Shown one piece after another: positions 34,775 through 43,436 of a stretch of DNA of 64,000 nt (the stretch's first letter is position 1; each line of letters begins with the position of its first letter). The translations under genes were made by a program, and so were the position numbers. Where the stretch lies: NCBI RefSeq assembly GCF_009765355.1, contig NZ_VTHK01000006.1, positions 62,001 to 126,000 of the forward strand, in the 5' to 3' direction. Source of the DNA: Amycolatopsis anabasis (GTDB taxonomy: Bacteria; Actinomycetota; Actinomycetes; Mycobacteriales; Pseudonocardiaceae). The notes beneath the pieces are model-generated. The model saw nothing but the letters and a program-made list of their open reading frames with translations. It did not search any database and was not told the DNA's origin.

Positions 34775-35085
34775 GCCCCGACCCCCCGCTGCGCCGATCG
34801 CTCGTTGCCGTCGTAGCGGTTCGCGATCTCCCGCAGCGCCGCCGAGCAGAGCCGCAGGTTGTCGATGTTGTCCAGGAAGACCCGATTGAGGTAGGAGGTG
34901 GTTTCCTCGAACCTGGGTGCGAGGAACTTGAACAGCTCGCCCGGCCCGGTGGTGAACGCGGCCTCGTGCTCGCCGGTGGCGTTGACCTTGCCCCGGGCGG
35001 TTTCCAGATCGGCCGCCAGCCCGTCGAGGTGCTTCGTCGCCGCGGTCCGAAGCCCGTCGGTGTTGACGGTGTAGCCGTCGCCCAT
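34771..35085 (-). CDS. Small WXG100/EspC-like protein
   Basis: 104 residues, all helical, beginning GYTVNTDGLRTAATKHLDGL, with a central break (TTGPGELFKFLAPRFEETTSYL). This matches small ESX-secreted partners of the EspC/DUF2580 type. It leads the three-gene operon and overlaps the long WXG-like gene by 4 bp, so the two probably form a secreted heterodimer. The upstream 107-bp gap (35086-35192) holds its promoter; I see no distinctive site there. Confidence 0.78.
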   Translation of the reverse strand: MGDGYTVNTDGLRTAATKHLDGLAADLETARGKVNATGEHEAAFTTGPGELFKFLAPRFEETTSYLNRVFLDNIDNLRLCSAALREIANRYDGNERSAQRGVGA

Positions 35086-35192
35086 GGCTTCCTCCTTACG
35101 TAGGTCGGGTCGGGTGAGGCTAACCGCCCCGGCCTGGGACGCGCCCCAAGATCATCCGGATCCTGGACGCGACTATGAGCCACGTCACGCGA

Positions 35193-35597
35193 TCAGGCGG
35201 GCGCCGACAGCACCGTCCACACGTGCCCGTCGGGATCGGCGAACGCGCCCGTGTAGCCCCAGGGCTGCGTTCCGGGCGCGGTGACGAGCTCGGCTCCGGC
35301 GTCGAGCGCGCGTTCGACCAGTTCGTCCACCTCGGCCTCGGTACCGGCGGTGAGGCTGAAGACGCACTCGCTGCTCCCCCGCGCGGCGACCGCGCGATTG
35401 CCGATGACCCAGCCGAAACCACCGGCCGGGACGAGCATGAGGTGCAGTCCTTCGTTGAGCGCGAACGTCAGCGGTTCCGGCACACCGTCTTCGGCCGGTT
35501 CGCCGATCGGCTCGAACCCGAGCCCATCGCGGTAGAACGCGAACGACGTCCGGCGGTCGGCGATCGGCAGGGCGACGAGCACGGGCGGGGCGCTCAT
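35193..35597 (-). CDS. VOC (glyoxalase/bleomycin-resistance fold) protein
   Basis: 134 residues with one VOC domain: two beta-alpha-beta-beta-beta modules, LPIADRRTSFAFYRDGLGFE at the start and YTGAFADPDGHVW at the end. The expected metal-site residues are only partly present (HL in GLHLMLV; the terminal module has H in DGHVW). Members act as isomerases, dioxygenases or drug-binding proteins, so function is open. Its ATG overlaps the stop of the DinB-like gene, forming a two-gene unit. Confidence 0.85.
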   Translation of the reverse strand: MSAPPVLVALPIADRRTSFAFYRDGLGFEPIGEPAEDGVPEPLTFALNEGLHLMLVPAGGFGWVIGNRAVAARGSSECVFSLTAGTEAEVDELVERALDAGAELVTAPGTQPWGYTGAFADPDGHVWTVLSAPA

Positions 35598-36226
35598 GCG
35601 GTGAACCGATCGCTCGCCGCACCGAGCAGGTGACCGGCGGGCAGCTTCCGTCCACAAAGGACCAACAGCAGGTCCTGCGCGGCGCCGGTCAGCGGTGCTC
35701 CGGTCCCCCAGGTCCAGTCGAGGTCGTCGGCGCGCAACTGGACGCCGTCCAGGTCGACGCCGAAGAACTTGAGGTGCCTCGCGTTGGTGCCGTCCAGGAC
35801 GACGCGCAGCCGCTCCGCGGGGACCCGCCGGTCGAGCCCCAAGGGCACGGTGATGTCCAGGCCGTGGATCACGTCGTGCGACAGCGCACCGACGAACCCG
35901 CCGCCCGGTGGCTTCCACGGGTGGTTCGCGTTCTCCTTCAGGCACCGGGCGAGTTCCTCCGCCGAAACCGAAGCCGTGTCGTTGCGGGCGCAGCGGTCGG
36001 CCATCCGGTTGAACTTGCCGCCCGACTTGAGGAGTTCGACCAGGACGCGGGGCGTGGAGTACCGGTACGGCATGGTCATATGGGCCACCACCTCCCGCAC
36101 CCGCCAGCCCGCGCACAACGTCCCCGCGTCCCACTGCCGCGCGGGCAACCCGGTCAGCAACTCCGCGAGTTCCCGGCGTTCCGCGGCGATCGCCGCCCTG
36201 ATCTCGGTGTCCGTCGGCGTGACCAT
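35594..36226 (-). CDS. DinB-like/maleylpyruvate-isomerase-family protein
   Basis: 210 residues. The N-terminal four-helix domain (about 8-150) shows LPARQWDAGTLCAGWRVREV and VVAHM, and later LSHDVIHGLDI. These are the TIGR03083-type segments in which histidines bind a metal. The family uses mycothiol or related thiols in actinomycetes. The C-terminal part (about 160-205; WTWGTGAPLTGAAQDLLLVL) is the usual sterol-carrier-like extension. GGAAGG precedes ATG 36226. It is coupled to the VOC gene. Specific reaction unknown. Confidence 0.8.
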   Translation of the reverse strand: MVTPTDTEIRAAIAAERRELAELLTGLPARQWDAGTLCAGWRVREVVAHMTMPYRYSTPRVLVELLKSGGKFNRMADRCARNDTASVSAEELARCLKENANHPWKPPGGGFVGALSHDVIHGLDITVPLGLDRRVPAERLRVVLDGTNARHLKFFGVDLDGVQLRADDLDWTWGTGAPLTGAAQDLLLVLCGRKLPAGHLLGAASDRFTA

Positions 36227-36274
36227 CGGTTTTCCTTCCGGTTGGGGTACGCCCTACCGACGAACGAACCGGGC

Positions 36275-36754
36275 CTAGACAGACACCCGGTCGCGCCGCC
36301 ACAGCAGGACCACCGCCACCAGACCGGCGACGCAGGGCAGCACCCCGGCGACCCCGTGCAGCGCGGGCAGGATCGTCCGGCCGTATTCCCGCATGGTCAG
36401 GTTCAGCACGGCGATGCCCGCGGCGAGCACGAACACGGTGGTCGCGAAGGGGCGGGCCCACCGCTTCCGGCGACGAACCGCCCAGGCCGTGACCAGCCAC
36501 GACACGATCCCGAGCGCCGCCACGACGAACAGGTAGGTGGTCACCACGGACGGCGTCTCGTTCGCCTTGGCGACGCCGATCCACGAGTCCTCGATGTCGT
36601 GCAGATGCCGCGCGAGGCCGTCCCCGTCGACGACCACGGCGAGCGCGGCGAGCACGGTGAGCGCCAGCCCCAGGTAGACGGCCACCAGGGCTCGCCGCGC
36701 CGACGGCGGCAACCCGGTGGTGCGCGTGGTCCCCTGGATCCCCGTTTCGGTCAT
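36275..36754 (-). CDS. Four-helix membrane protein
   Basis: 159 residues with helices at about 22-42, 70-92, 101-119 and 127-150 and a 25-residue external loop between the first two. Positive charges cluster at VRRRKRWAR and the C-terminus. No family motif is recognised. It is divergent from a TetR regulator across 111 bp containing repeated AACTTG elements, so it is a probable target of that regulator. Confidence 0.75.
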   Translation of the reverse strand: MTETGIQGTTRTTGLPPSARRALVAVYLGLALTVLAALAVVVDGDGLARHLHDIEDSWIGVAKANETPSVVTTYLFVVAALGIVSWLVTAWAVRRRKRWARPFATTVFVLAAGIAVLNLTMREYGRTILPALHGVAGVLPCVAGLVAVVLLWRRDRVSV

Positions 36755-36810
36755 GTTCCCTCCCGATCAGCCTCCGGCGCCGCCACCCCCGGTTAGGATG
36801 TCGGCAGCCA

Positions 36811-36860
36811 GAACTTGAAATCTCGAACTTGAGACACTGTATCCCAAACTTGGAGGTTTG
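36811..36860. promoter_or_regulatory. Repeated AACTTG elements in a TetR divergent promoter
   Basis: AACTTGA at 36812-36818, AACTTGA at 36826-36832 and AACTTGG at 36847-36853 lie in the gap between the membrane-protein gene and the TetR gene. The middle copy is part of TCTC-N6-GAGA (36821-36834). TetR dimers usually need inverted repeats, so the exact operator is uncertain. The clustered repeats, in an otherwise GC-rich gap, still point to regulation. Confidence 0.45.
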
Positions 36861-36865
36861 AGCAC

Positions 36866-37714
36866 GTGAGCCGGGAAACACCGAGCAGCGGCCTGGCCAG
36901 GCGACGGCAGCGGCTGTCGGACGAGGAGACCGAGCAGCGGATGCTGCACGCCGCGCTGGCCATGGTCAACGAGGCCGGGCTGACCGTGAGCCTGGACCAC
37001 ATCAGCTTCGAGGACGTCATCCGCGACGCCGGGGTAGCGCGTAGCGCGGTCTACCGCCGCTGGCCGTACAAGGACCTGTTCTTCAGCGATCTGCTCAAGG
37101 CGCTCGCCCGGGGCTCGAGCCCCACCATCGTCGACGGCAATCCGGACGCGATCGCGGCGATCAACCGGATCGTGCACGACAGGCTGCACTGGATCACCGA
37201 GCCCGGGCTCCGCCGCGCGCTCGCCGCCGAGGTGCTCCGCCAGGGGGCGCTGAACGAGTTCGAGATCTTCGGCCGGTCGCCGGAGTGGCGCACCTACTTC
37301 GCCCTGCACGCGACCTTCCGCAGCCTGCCCGACGGCGAGCTGCGCGACGAGGTGCGGGACGCCCTCGCCGAATCCGAGCGCACCCTGCTCGCCGGGGTCG
37401 CCGCGGCGTACGAGCGCGTGACGGGCCTGATCGGCCTCCGGCTACGGCCGAACCTCGGGGTCACCTTCGAAACGGTGGCCAGCCTGGCCACCGCCACGAT
37501 CCGCGGGCTGGTCCTGATGGCTCCCGCCAATCCCGGCATCGCGACCGAACGCTTCCGGGTCAACCCGTTCGGCGCTCCAGAAGCGGCCGAATGGTCCCAG
37601 CCCGCCCTGGCGATCGCCAACCTCGTCCTGGCCTTCCTCGAACCCGACCCCACCGTCGAAGGGACCCGCGAATACCTCGCGTCGGTGCGCGAAGCGCTGA
37701 ACTCGAAGAGCTGA
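36866..37714 (+). CDS. TetR-family regulator
   Basis: 282 residues from GTG 36866, longer than typical TetR proteins. The HTH region covers about 22-70 (MLHAALAMVNEAGLTVSLDH, then AGVARSAVYRRWPYKDLFF). The ligand domain extends to about 275 and carries no family label I can assign. It is divergent from a membrane-protein gene and converges on hpaD, ending 2 bp from it with no hairpin between. Control of the catabolic operon is unlikely because that has its own GntR. Confidence 0.88.
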   Translation: MSRETPSSGLARRRQRLSDEETEQRMLHAALAMVNEAGLTVSLDHISFEDVIRDAGVARSAVYRRWPYKDLFFSDLLKALARGSSPTIVDGNPDAIAAINRIVHDRLHWITEPGLRRALAAEVLRQGALNEFEIFGRSPEWRTYFALHATFRSLPDGELRDEVRDALAESERTLLAGVAAAYERVTGLIGLRLRPNLGVTFETVASLATATIRGLVLMAPANPGIATERFRVNPFGAPEAAEWSQPALAIANLVLAFLEPDPTVEGTREYLASVREALNSKS

Positions 37715-37716
37715 CT

Positions 37717-38760
37717 TCACACCTGGTGGCCAAGTTTGACGCCCTCCGCGCCGTTTTCCCCGGGTACCACGCCGAAACCGTCCGCGCCGATCGAAGCCAC
37801 CGATTCCCGTTTGGCCGGGGCGGTGATCGGCACCGGGCGGCCGTCCAGGTCGAGGACGGTGGACGCCTCGGCGTACCAGGACGGCACGACCTGGTGGCCC
37901 CAGAAGGACCGGCGGCGGTTGTCGCGCACGTCCCAGCGGATGGTGGGGTTGTCCGGGTCGCCGGTGTAGTAGTCGCTGGTGTAGATCTCGATCCGGTGGC
38001 CGTCCGGATCGCGCAGGTACAGGTAGAACGCGTTGGAGACGCCGTGACGGCCGGGACCGCGTTCGATGTGGTGCTCGCGCCGCAGCGCGCCGAGGACGTC
38101 GCAGGTGTGCAGGATCTGGCTCCGCTCCTGGGTGGCGAACGCGATGTGGTGCAGGCGCGGGCCGTCTCCGCCGGTCAGGGCGATGTCGTGCACGGTCTGC
38201 TTGCGGTAGAGCCAGGCCGCGTAGAGGTGGTCCTCGTCCTCGATCGTCTCGGAGACCCCGAAGCCGAGCGCGGTGTAGTAGTTCCGCGCGGTGCGGACAT
38301 CGGGCACCACCACGTTGAAGTGGTCCAGGCGGGCCAGGGCGTTCGCCCGGTGCAGGTGGTAGTGCTGGGTGAAGCGTTCGGTGTGTTCGGCGTGGTAGAA
38401 GAACTCCACCGGAAAGCCGAGCGGATCCTGGATCCGCACCGCCTCGCCGATCCCCCGGGTCGTCCCGGCGGGCACGCGCCGCACCGGGACGTCGTGTTCG
38501 GCGTAGTAGCGCTCGGCCGCGTCCACTTCGCGCGGGCCGCGCACCCGGTAGGCGAGCGCGGCCAGCGCGGGCGCGTCGCCCTTGCGCAGCACCAGGCTGT
38601 GGTGCAGGTACTCCTCGCACGCCCGCAGGTACAGCGCGCCGGGCTCCTCCGCGGTCACGATGAGGCCGAGCACGTCGACGTAGAACCAGCGGGCGGCGGC
38701 GAGATCGGTGACCACGAGTTCGGCGTAGGCCGACCGGATCACGTCGGGTGGGTTGGTCAT
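37717..38760 (-). CDS. hpaD: 3,4-dihydroxyphenylacetate 2,3-dioxygenase
   Basis: 347 residues; a two-domain type I extradiol dioxygenase of the VOC superfamily. Iron ligands fit H147 (LDHFNVVV), H205 (LHHIAF) and E258 (HRIEIY), with the spacing known for homoprotocatechuate 2,3-dioxygenases. The C-terminal extension (about 290-347) is also characteristic. The enzyme opens the homoprotocatechuate ring to 5-carboxymethyl-2-hydroxymuconic semialdehyde. GGAGAAAG precedes ATG 38760. It is the last gene of the operon, directly behind hpaE. Confidence 0.92.
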   Translation of the reverse strand: MTNPPDVIRSAYAELVVTDLAAARWFYVDVLGLIVTAEEPGALYLRACEEYLHHSLVLRKGDAPALAALAYRVRGPREVDAAERYYAEHDVPVRRVPAGTTRGIGEAVRIQDPLGFPVEFFYHAEHTERFTQHYHLHRANALARLDHFNVVVPDVRTARNYYTALGFGVSETIEDEDHLYAAWLYRKQTVHDIALTGGDGPRLHHIAFATQERSQILHTCDVLGALRREHHIERGPGRHGVSNAFYLYLRDPDGHRIEIYTSDYYTGDPDNPTIRWDVRDNRRRSFWGHQVVPSWYAEASTVLDLDGRPVPITAPAKRESVASIGADGFGVVPGENGAEGVKLGHQV

Positions 38761-38770
38761 GGCTTTCTCC

Positions 38771-40264
38771 TTAGCGCGCACCGAACCGCGGGGTGTGCAC
38801 CTCGCCGAGTGCGATGTGGACGATCTGCTCGGTGGTGTAGAAGTCGATGCTGCGCCTGCCCCCTTCGTGCCCGACGCCGCTGGCCTTGACCCCGCCGAAC
38901 GGGGTGCGCAGGTCGCGGATGTTGTGCGAGTTCAGCCAGACCATCCCGGCGTCGATGGCCGCCGCGACCCGGTGGCCGCGTTTGAGGTCGTTGGTCCACA
39001 CGTACCCGGCGAGCCCGTACCGCACGTCGTTGGCCAGCGCGACGACCTCGGCTTCGGTGTCGAACGGGGTCAGCGCGACCACCGGGCCGAAGATCTCCTC
39101 CTGGAAGATCCGGGCGTCCGGTTTGACGTCGGCGAACACCGTGGGCGCGAGGTAGTTGCCGGTGGGCAGGTGCTCCGGCCGCGCTCCCCCGGCGAGCAGG
39201 GTGGCCTCCCGCTTGCCGAGTTCGACGTAGCCCAGCACCCGCTCGTAGTGCTCGGGATGGACCAGCGCGCCGACCTCGGTCGCCGGATCGTGCGGCGGCC
39301 CCACCACGATCCGCTGCGCGCGCTCGGCGTACCGGGCGCAGAACTCCGGGTAGATCGCGCGGTCCACGAGGATCCGGGAACCCGCGGTGCACCGCTCGCC
39401 GTTCAGCGAGAACACCCCGAACAGCGTGGAATCCAGCGCCGCGTCCAGATCGGCGTCGGCGAACACGACGGCCGGGGACTTCCCGCCCAGTTCCATGGAC
39501 AGGCCCTTGAGGTTCGCCGCTGCGCGGCCCATTATCGTCTGTCCCGTCGTGGTCTCGCCGGTGAACGAGATCCGGGGGACGTGCGGATGGTCGACGAGCG
39601 CCTGCCCGGCTTCCTCGCCGATCCCGCCGACCAGGTTGAACACCCCGCGCGGCAACCCGGCCTCGGCGAAGATCCGGGGCCACAGGCTCGCCGAGAGCGG
39701 GGTGAACTCGGCGGGTTTGAGCACCACGGTGCAGCCGGAAGCCAGTGCCGGGGCCAGTTTCCAGCTCTCCAGCATGAACGGGGTGTTCCACGGCGTGATC
39801 AGCCCGGCCACCCCGACCGGTTTGCGCACCACGTAGTTGACCTGCGCGCCGGGCACCCGGTAGGCGTCCTCGTGCAGGGCCACGATCTCGTCGCCGAAGA
39901 ACCGGAAGTTCTCCGCGGCCCGGCGCGCCTGCCCGCGGGCCTGGGTGATCGGCAGGCCGGTGTCGAAGGTTTCCAGTTCCGCCAGCCGGTCTGCCTCGGC
40001 TTCGACCGCGTCGGCGATCCGGAAGAGCACGCGGGCGCGTTCGCGGGCGGTCATGGCCGGCCAGGGGCCGTCGGTGAAGGCGGCGCGGGCGGCGGTGACC
40101 GCCCGGTCGATGTCCTCGGCCTGCCCGGCCGCGGCGGTGGCGTAGGGCTGGTTGGTGACCGGATCGAGCACCTCGAACGTGCGGCCGGAGAGGCTGTCCA
40201 CCTCTTCCCCGTCGATGAAGTGCCGGATCCGCTCCGGAAGCCCGGCCGGTCGGTGGTCGTTCAT
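38771..40264 (-). CDS. hpaE: 5-carboxymethyl-2-hydroxymuconate semialdehyde dehydrogenase
   Basis: 497 residues, a complete aldehyde dehydrogenase. Features: TPWNTPFMLESWKLAPALAS (NAD site), FTGETTTGQ, general-base E in MELGGKSP, and nucleophile Cys in NGERCTAGSR (near 302), then EEIFGPVV. It oxidises the ring-cleavage product of HpaD to the dicarboxylate. The assignment rests on being next to hpaD and on family resemblance; an unrelated aldehyde dehydrogenase would share the motifs. It lies 10 bp before hpaD and 15 bp after the DapA-family gene. Confidence 0.9.
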   Translation of the reverse strand: MNDHRPAGLPERIRHFIDGEEVDSLSGRTFEVLDPVTNQPYATAAAGQAEDIDRAVTAARAAFTDGPWPAMTARERARVLFRIADAVEAEADRLAELETFDTGLPITQARGQARRAAENFRFFGDEIVALHEDAYRVPGAQVNYVVRKPVGVAGLITPWNTPFMLESWKLAPALASGCTVVLKPAEFTPLSASLWPRIFAEAGLPRGVFNLVGGIGEEAGQALVDHPHVPRISFTGETTTGQTIMGRAAANLKGLSMELGGKSPAVVFADADLDAALDSTLFGVFSLNGERCTAGSRILVDRAIYPEFCARYAERAQRIVVGPPHDPATEVGALVHPEHYERVLGYVELGKREATLLAGGARPEHLPTGNYLAPTVFADVKPDARIFQEEIFGPVVALTPFDTEAEVVALANDVRYGLAGYVWTNDLKRGHRVAAAIDAGMVWLNSHNIRDLRTPFGGVKASGVGHEGGRRSIDFYTTEQIVHIALGEVHTPRFGAR

Positions 40265-40279
40265 AAACGTTCTCCTGAA

Positions 40280-41206
40280 TCAGGGTTCGACGGGTGCGAG
40301 CACGTCCTGCCCGGCCGCCAGCAGTGCGCGGATCTTGTCCTGGCCCGGCTCGGTCGGCGTGATCAGCGGCGGGCGGACGTGCGGCGAGGCGATCAGCCCG
40401 CGTTCGGCCAGCACCCATTTCACCGGGGCCGGGTTGGTTTCCACGAAGGTCAGTTCGACCAGCGGATGCAGCTGGTAGTGCAGGCGGCGCGCCCGGTCGA
40501 GGTCGCCCGCGGTGAAGGCCTCGTACATCCCGGCGACCGCGGCGGGCGCGAGGTTGGCGGTGGCGCTGACGAACCCCGCGCCGCCCAGGGCGAGCAGGGG
40601 CAGGCACAGCAGTTCGATCCCGGACCACACCAGCAATTCCGGCCCGCATTCGTGCAGCACGTGGGAGAAGTGCTCGAAATCCTTCGTGGTTTCCTTGATC
40701 CCGACGAGGTTTTCGAAGTCGCGGAACAACCGGCCGACGGTGGCCGGGGCGATGTCCACGGCCGTGCGAGAGGGCACGTTGTAGATCACCAGCGGCAGCT
40801 CGGGGAACTCCCGGGCCACCGTGGCGTACCACTGGTACAGCGCTTCCTGGGTGGGCCGGGCGTAGTACGGGGTGATGATCAGCGCCGCGTCGGCCCCGGC
40901 GTCGCGGGCGATCGCGGTGAGTTCCAGGGTTTCGTCCAGTTTCGCGGATCCGGTGCCCGGCAGGAACGGCACCCGGTCGCCGATCTCGTCGGCGGCCGCG
41001 CGGATGGCCCGCGCGCGTTCGGCCGTGGTCTGCGCGCTCGGCTCGCCGGTGGATCCGCCCAGCGAGATGCCGTGCGAGCCTTGGGAAAGCTGCCAGCGAA
41101 TCAGCCCGCGCAGGCTGTCCTCGTCGAGCGCGCCGTCGCCGGTGAACGGCGTGATCACCGGCGCGATCGAGCCTTTGATCCGGTGGGGATCGTCCCGGAA
41201 CTTCAT
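40280..41206 (-). CDS. DapA-family lyase/aldolase of the homoprotocatechuate operon
   Basis: 308 residues with the class I aldolase residues of the DHDPS/NAL family: Schiff-base K171 (VGIKETTKD), Y142 (IYNVPSRT) and the GGSTGEP loop (50-56). A biosynthetic dapA would not normally sit in a catabolic operon. Here the protein is between a GntR regulator and hpaE, and no HpaI-type class II aldolase is in the window. I infer it cleaves (or hydrates and cleaves) the 2-oxo-heptenedioate product to pyruvate and succinate semialdehyde. Its ATG overlaps the GntR stop. Confidence 0.78.
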   Translation of the reverse strand: MKFRDDPHRIKGSIAPVITPFTGDGALDEDSLRGLIRWQLSQGSHGISLGGSTGEPSAQTTAERARAIRAAADEIGDRVPFLPGTGSAKLDETLELTAIARDAGADAALIITPYYARPTQEALYQWYATVAREFPELPLVIYNVPSRTAVDIAPATVGRLFRDFENLVGIKETTKDFEHFSHVLHECGPELLVWSGIELLCLPLLALGGAGFVSATANLAPAAVAGMYEAFTAGDLDRARRLHYQLHPLVELTFVETNPAPVKWVLAERGLIASPHVRPPLITPTEPGQDKIRALLAAGQDVLAPVEP

Positions 41207-41886
41207 TCGGTCTCCTTGCGGCCTTCCCAGCGGAGGAAGGCGTCGATGGTGGCGGTCCGGTGCGAGCGGGCGCGGTGTTCGATCCATTCCGGGCCCGCGC
41301 CGGTGCGGATCAGTTCGAGCAGTTGGTCGTGTTCGGCCACCGATGCCTCGGCCCGTTCGGGCACGAACGAGAACGTGGATTCGCGGATGGTCGCCAGCCG
41401 GGACCAGCCCCGGCGGACCAGTTCGGCCAGCCGCGGGTTCGGGCAGGGCAGGTAGAGCGTTTCGTGGAAGTCGTGGTTGAGCCGGGTGAAGGTGAGCGGG
41501 TCGAAGTCGCGCAGCGTCGCCCGCATCCGGTCGTTGATCTCCGCGGCCTTCGCCAGGTCGTCCGCGGTGAGGTGCGGTGCGGCCAGCGCGGTGGCGGCGC
41601 CCTCGACGATCGCCAGCATCTGCATGGTGTGCTGGTATTCCACCGGATCGATCGCGGCGACGGTCGCGCCCACGTTGCGTTCGAAGTGGACGAACCCTTC
41701 GGCCTCGAGCAGGCGGATGGCCTCCCGGATCGGCACCGGGCTCACCTGGAACTCCCTGGCCAGCGAGCCGAGCACCAGCCGGTGCCCGGGACCGTAACTG
41801 CCGTCGGCGATCCGCGATTTGATCGCCTGGTAGGCCTGCTGGGACTTGCTCAGCCCGCCCCCGGTCGATTCATCCACTGTGGACAT
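41203..41886 (-). CDS. GntR-family (FCD) regulator of the catabolic operon
   Basis: 227 residues. The winged HTH (about 14-75; QAYQAIKSRIADGSYGPGHR, then SPVPIREAIRLLEAEGFV) precedes an all-helical FCD domain with the metal-binding pattern (NHDFHETLY and a later EHDQLLELI with HR at the end). Such regulators bind dicarboxylate-like catabolites. It is encoded inside the operon (1-bp overlap with the FAH-RraA gene, 4-bp with the DapA-like gene). Two ATCGTATAT-type sites flank the divergent promoter 1.5 kb upstream. Confidence 0.92.
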   Translation of the reverse strand: MSTVDESTGGGLSKSQQAYQAIKSRIADGSYGPGHRLVLGSLAREFQVSPVPIREAIRLLEAEGFVHFERNVGATVAAIDPVEYQHTMQMLAIVEGAATALAAPHLTADDLAKAAEINDRMRATLRDFDPLTFTRLNHDFHETLYLPCPNPRLAELVRRGWSRLATIRESTFSFVPERAEASVAEHDQLLELIRTGAGPEWIEHRARSHRTATIDAFLRWEGRKETE

Positions 41887-43340
41887 CAGCCGTCTCCGTT
41901 CCGCGCCCGCAGCCAGTCCTGGTAGGCCCGCCGCCAGTCCTCGTTCAGCGGGTACAGGCCGTTCAGCCCGTGCCCGGCCCGCACCTGCTCGGTGATGAAC
42001 TCCTCCTGGCGTTCCTGCTCGACCGCGTCCGCGAGCACCTCCGCCGCCAGGAACGGCGGGATGACCAGCACGCCGTCGTCGTCGCCGACAATGACGTCGC
42101 CCGGGCGGACCGTCGTGCCCCCGCAGCCGATCGCCACGTCGGATTCCCACGGCACGTGGCGGCGCCCGAGCACGGCGGGGTGCTCGCCGCCGTGGAACAC
42201 CGGAATGTCCAAATCGGACACAGTCGCGGCGTCCCGCAACCCGCCGTCGGTCACGATCGCCGCCGCGCCCAGCGTCTGCGCGCGCAACGCGAGGATGTCC
42301 CCGATGGTGCCGCTGTCCGGCACTCCCCGCGCCTCGATCACCAGGACCTCACCGGCCCGCACGGTGTCCACCGCCCGCTTCTGCGCGTTGAACCCGCCCC
42401 CGTGCGCGGCGAAGAGGTCCTCGCGCAGGGGCAGGTAGCGCAGGGTCTTCGCGCGCCCGGCGAACTTCGCGCCCGGGCGCACGGGCCGCACCCCGTCCAG
42501 GTGGATGTTGTTCAGCCCGCGCTTGCGCAGCTGGGCCGACAGTGTGGCGACCGCGACTTCGGTCAGTCCACTCAGGACTTCGTCACCGGGTTCGGGTTCG
42601 ACGGGCACCCCGGAAGCGGCCGCGCGCAACACGTCGTCGACCTTCGGCCGCGCGCCGAACTCGGGCAGCGGCGGGCCGGAGACCACAGTCGTCCGCAGTT
42701 TGCCCGTGCTCGCGGGCCGCCCGGGGTCGACGCTGTCCACCTCGACCTCGACCACGTCGCCCTGGTCGAGCACCGAGGCGCCCGCCGGGGTCCCGGTGAG
42801 GATCACGTCGCCCGGTTCCAAAGTGGACAGACGGGACAGGTCCGCGACCAGGTGCCCGAAGGAGAACAGCAGGGTGTCGGTGGTGTCGGACTGGACGAGC
42901 TCGCCGTTGACCCAGGTGCGCACGCGCAGCCGGGCGGGGTCCACTTCCGCGGCGGGCAGGAACTCCGGGCCGAGCGGGGTGAACCCGTCGCCGCTCTTCG
43001 CCCGGAGATTGGATCCGGCGTCGGCGTGGCGGAGGTCGTAGAGGCCGAGGTCGTTGGCCGCGGTGACCCAGCCGACGTGCGCCCAGCCGTCCGCGGGCCG
43101 GACCGAACGGGCCCGGCGCCCGATCACCAGCGCCACCTCGCCCTCGAACGCCAGCAGTTCGACGCCCTCGGGCCGCACCACCTCGCCGTCACCGGCGGCC
43201 AGCGAAGAGGGCGCCTTGAGAAAGTACGATCCGTGCTCCGGCGTGCGTCCCCGCTGCGCCGCGCGGCTCGGATAGTTCAGATGCACGGCGATGACCTTGC
43301 CCGGGCGAAGCCCCAGGGCCGTGCTGACCGGATCGGTCAC
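41886..43340 (-). CDS. FAH-RraA fusion: HpaG-like isomerase/decarboxylase plus RraA-type domain
   Basis: 484 residues. The N-terminal two-thirds of the first half (about 65-230) is a fumarylacetoacetate-hydrolase fold with metal ligands in AFEGEVALVIG, ANDLGLYD and a TGTPAG loop, as in HpaG. From about 255 the sequence is a complete RraA-type domain (GTIGDILALRAQTLGAAAIV, then TDGGLRD with the catalytic R-D). RraA-like proteins include pyruvate-releasing aldolases and decarboxylases. The fusion could join isomerisation/decarboxylation with a later lyase step. It is the first gene of the operon, divergent from the transporter. Confidence 0.87.
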   Translation of the reverse strand: MTDPVSTALGLRPGKVIAVHLNYPSRAAQRGRTPEHGSYFLKAPSSLAAGDGEVVRPEGVELLAFEGEVALVIGRRARSVRPADGWAHVGWVTAANDLGLYDLRHADAGSNLRAKSGDGFTPLGPEFLPAAEVDPARLRVRTWVNGELVQSDTTDTLLFSFGHLVADLSRLSTLEPGDVILTGTPAGASVLDQGDVVEVEVDSVDPGRPASTGKLRTTVVSGPPLPEFGARPKVDDVLRAAASGVPVEPEPGDEVLSGLTEVAVATLSAQLRKRGLNNIHLDGVRPVRPGAKFAGRAKTLRYLPLREDLFAAHGGGFNAQKRAVDTVRAGEVLVIEARGVPDSGTIGDILALRAQTLGAAAIVTDGGLRDAATVSDLDIPVFHGGEHPAVLGRRHVPWESDVAIGCGGTTVRPGDVIVGDDDGVLVIPPFLAAEVLADAVEQERQEEFITEQVRAGHGLNGLYPLNEDWRRAYQDWLRARNGDG

Positions 43341-43357
43341 CTGGTCTCCCTCGACGA

Positions 43358-43436
43358 TTGATCGTATATGATCAACGTAGACTTACCCACCAAAGCCCGT
43401 CAAACCCTTGTCCGCGGTCGGCTAACTATATACGAT
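43358..43436. promoter_or_regulatory. Paired GntR operator candidates
   Basis: 43358-43375 is TTGATC-GTATAT-GATCAA, with 6-bp perfect arms, 17 bp before the FAH-RraA start. 43428-43436 contains ATATACGAT, the reverse complement of the ATCGTATAT found in the first site; it is 38 bp before the transporter start. Each divergent gene thus has one copy of the same motif, in opposite orientation, as expected for one regulator controlling both. Confidence 0.65.

Noticed and set aside
40280-41206. Biosynthetic dapA (lysine pathway)
   Set aside because: Family residues fit, but the position between GntR and hpaE with a 4-bp overlap points to a catabolic lyase.
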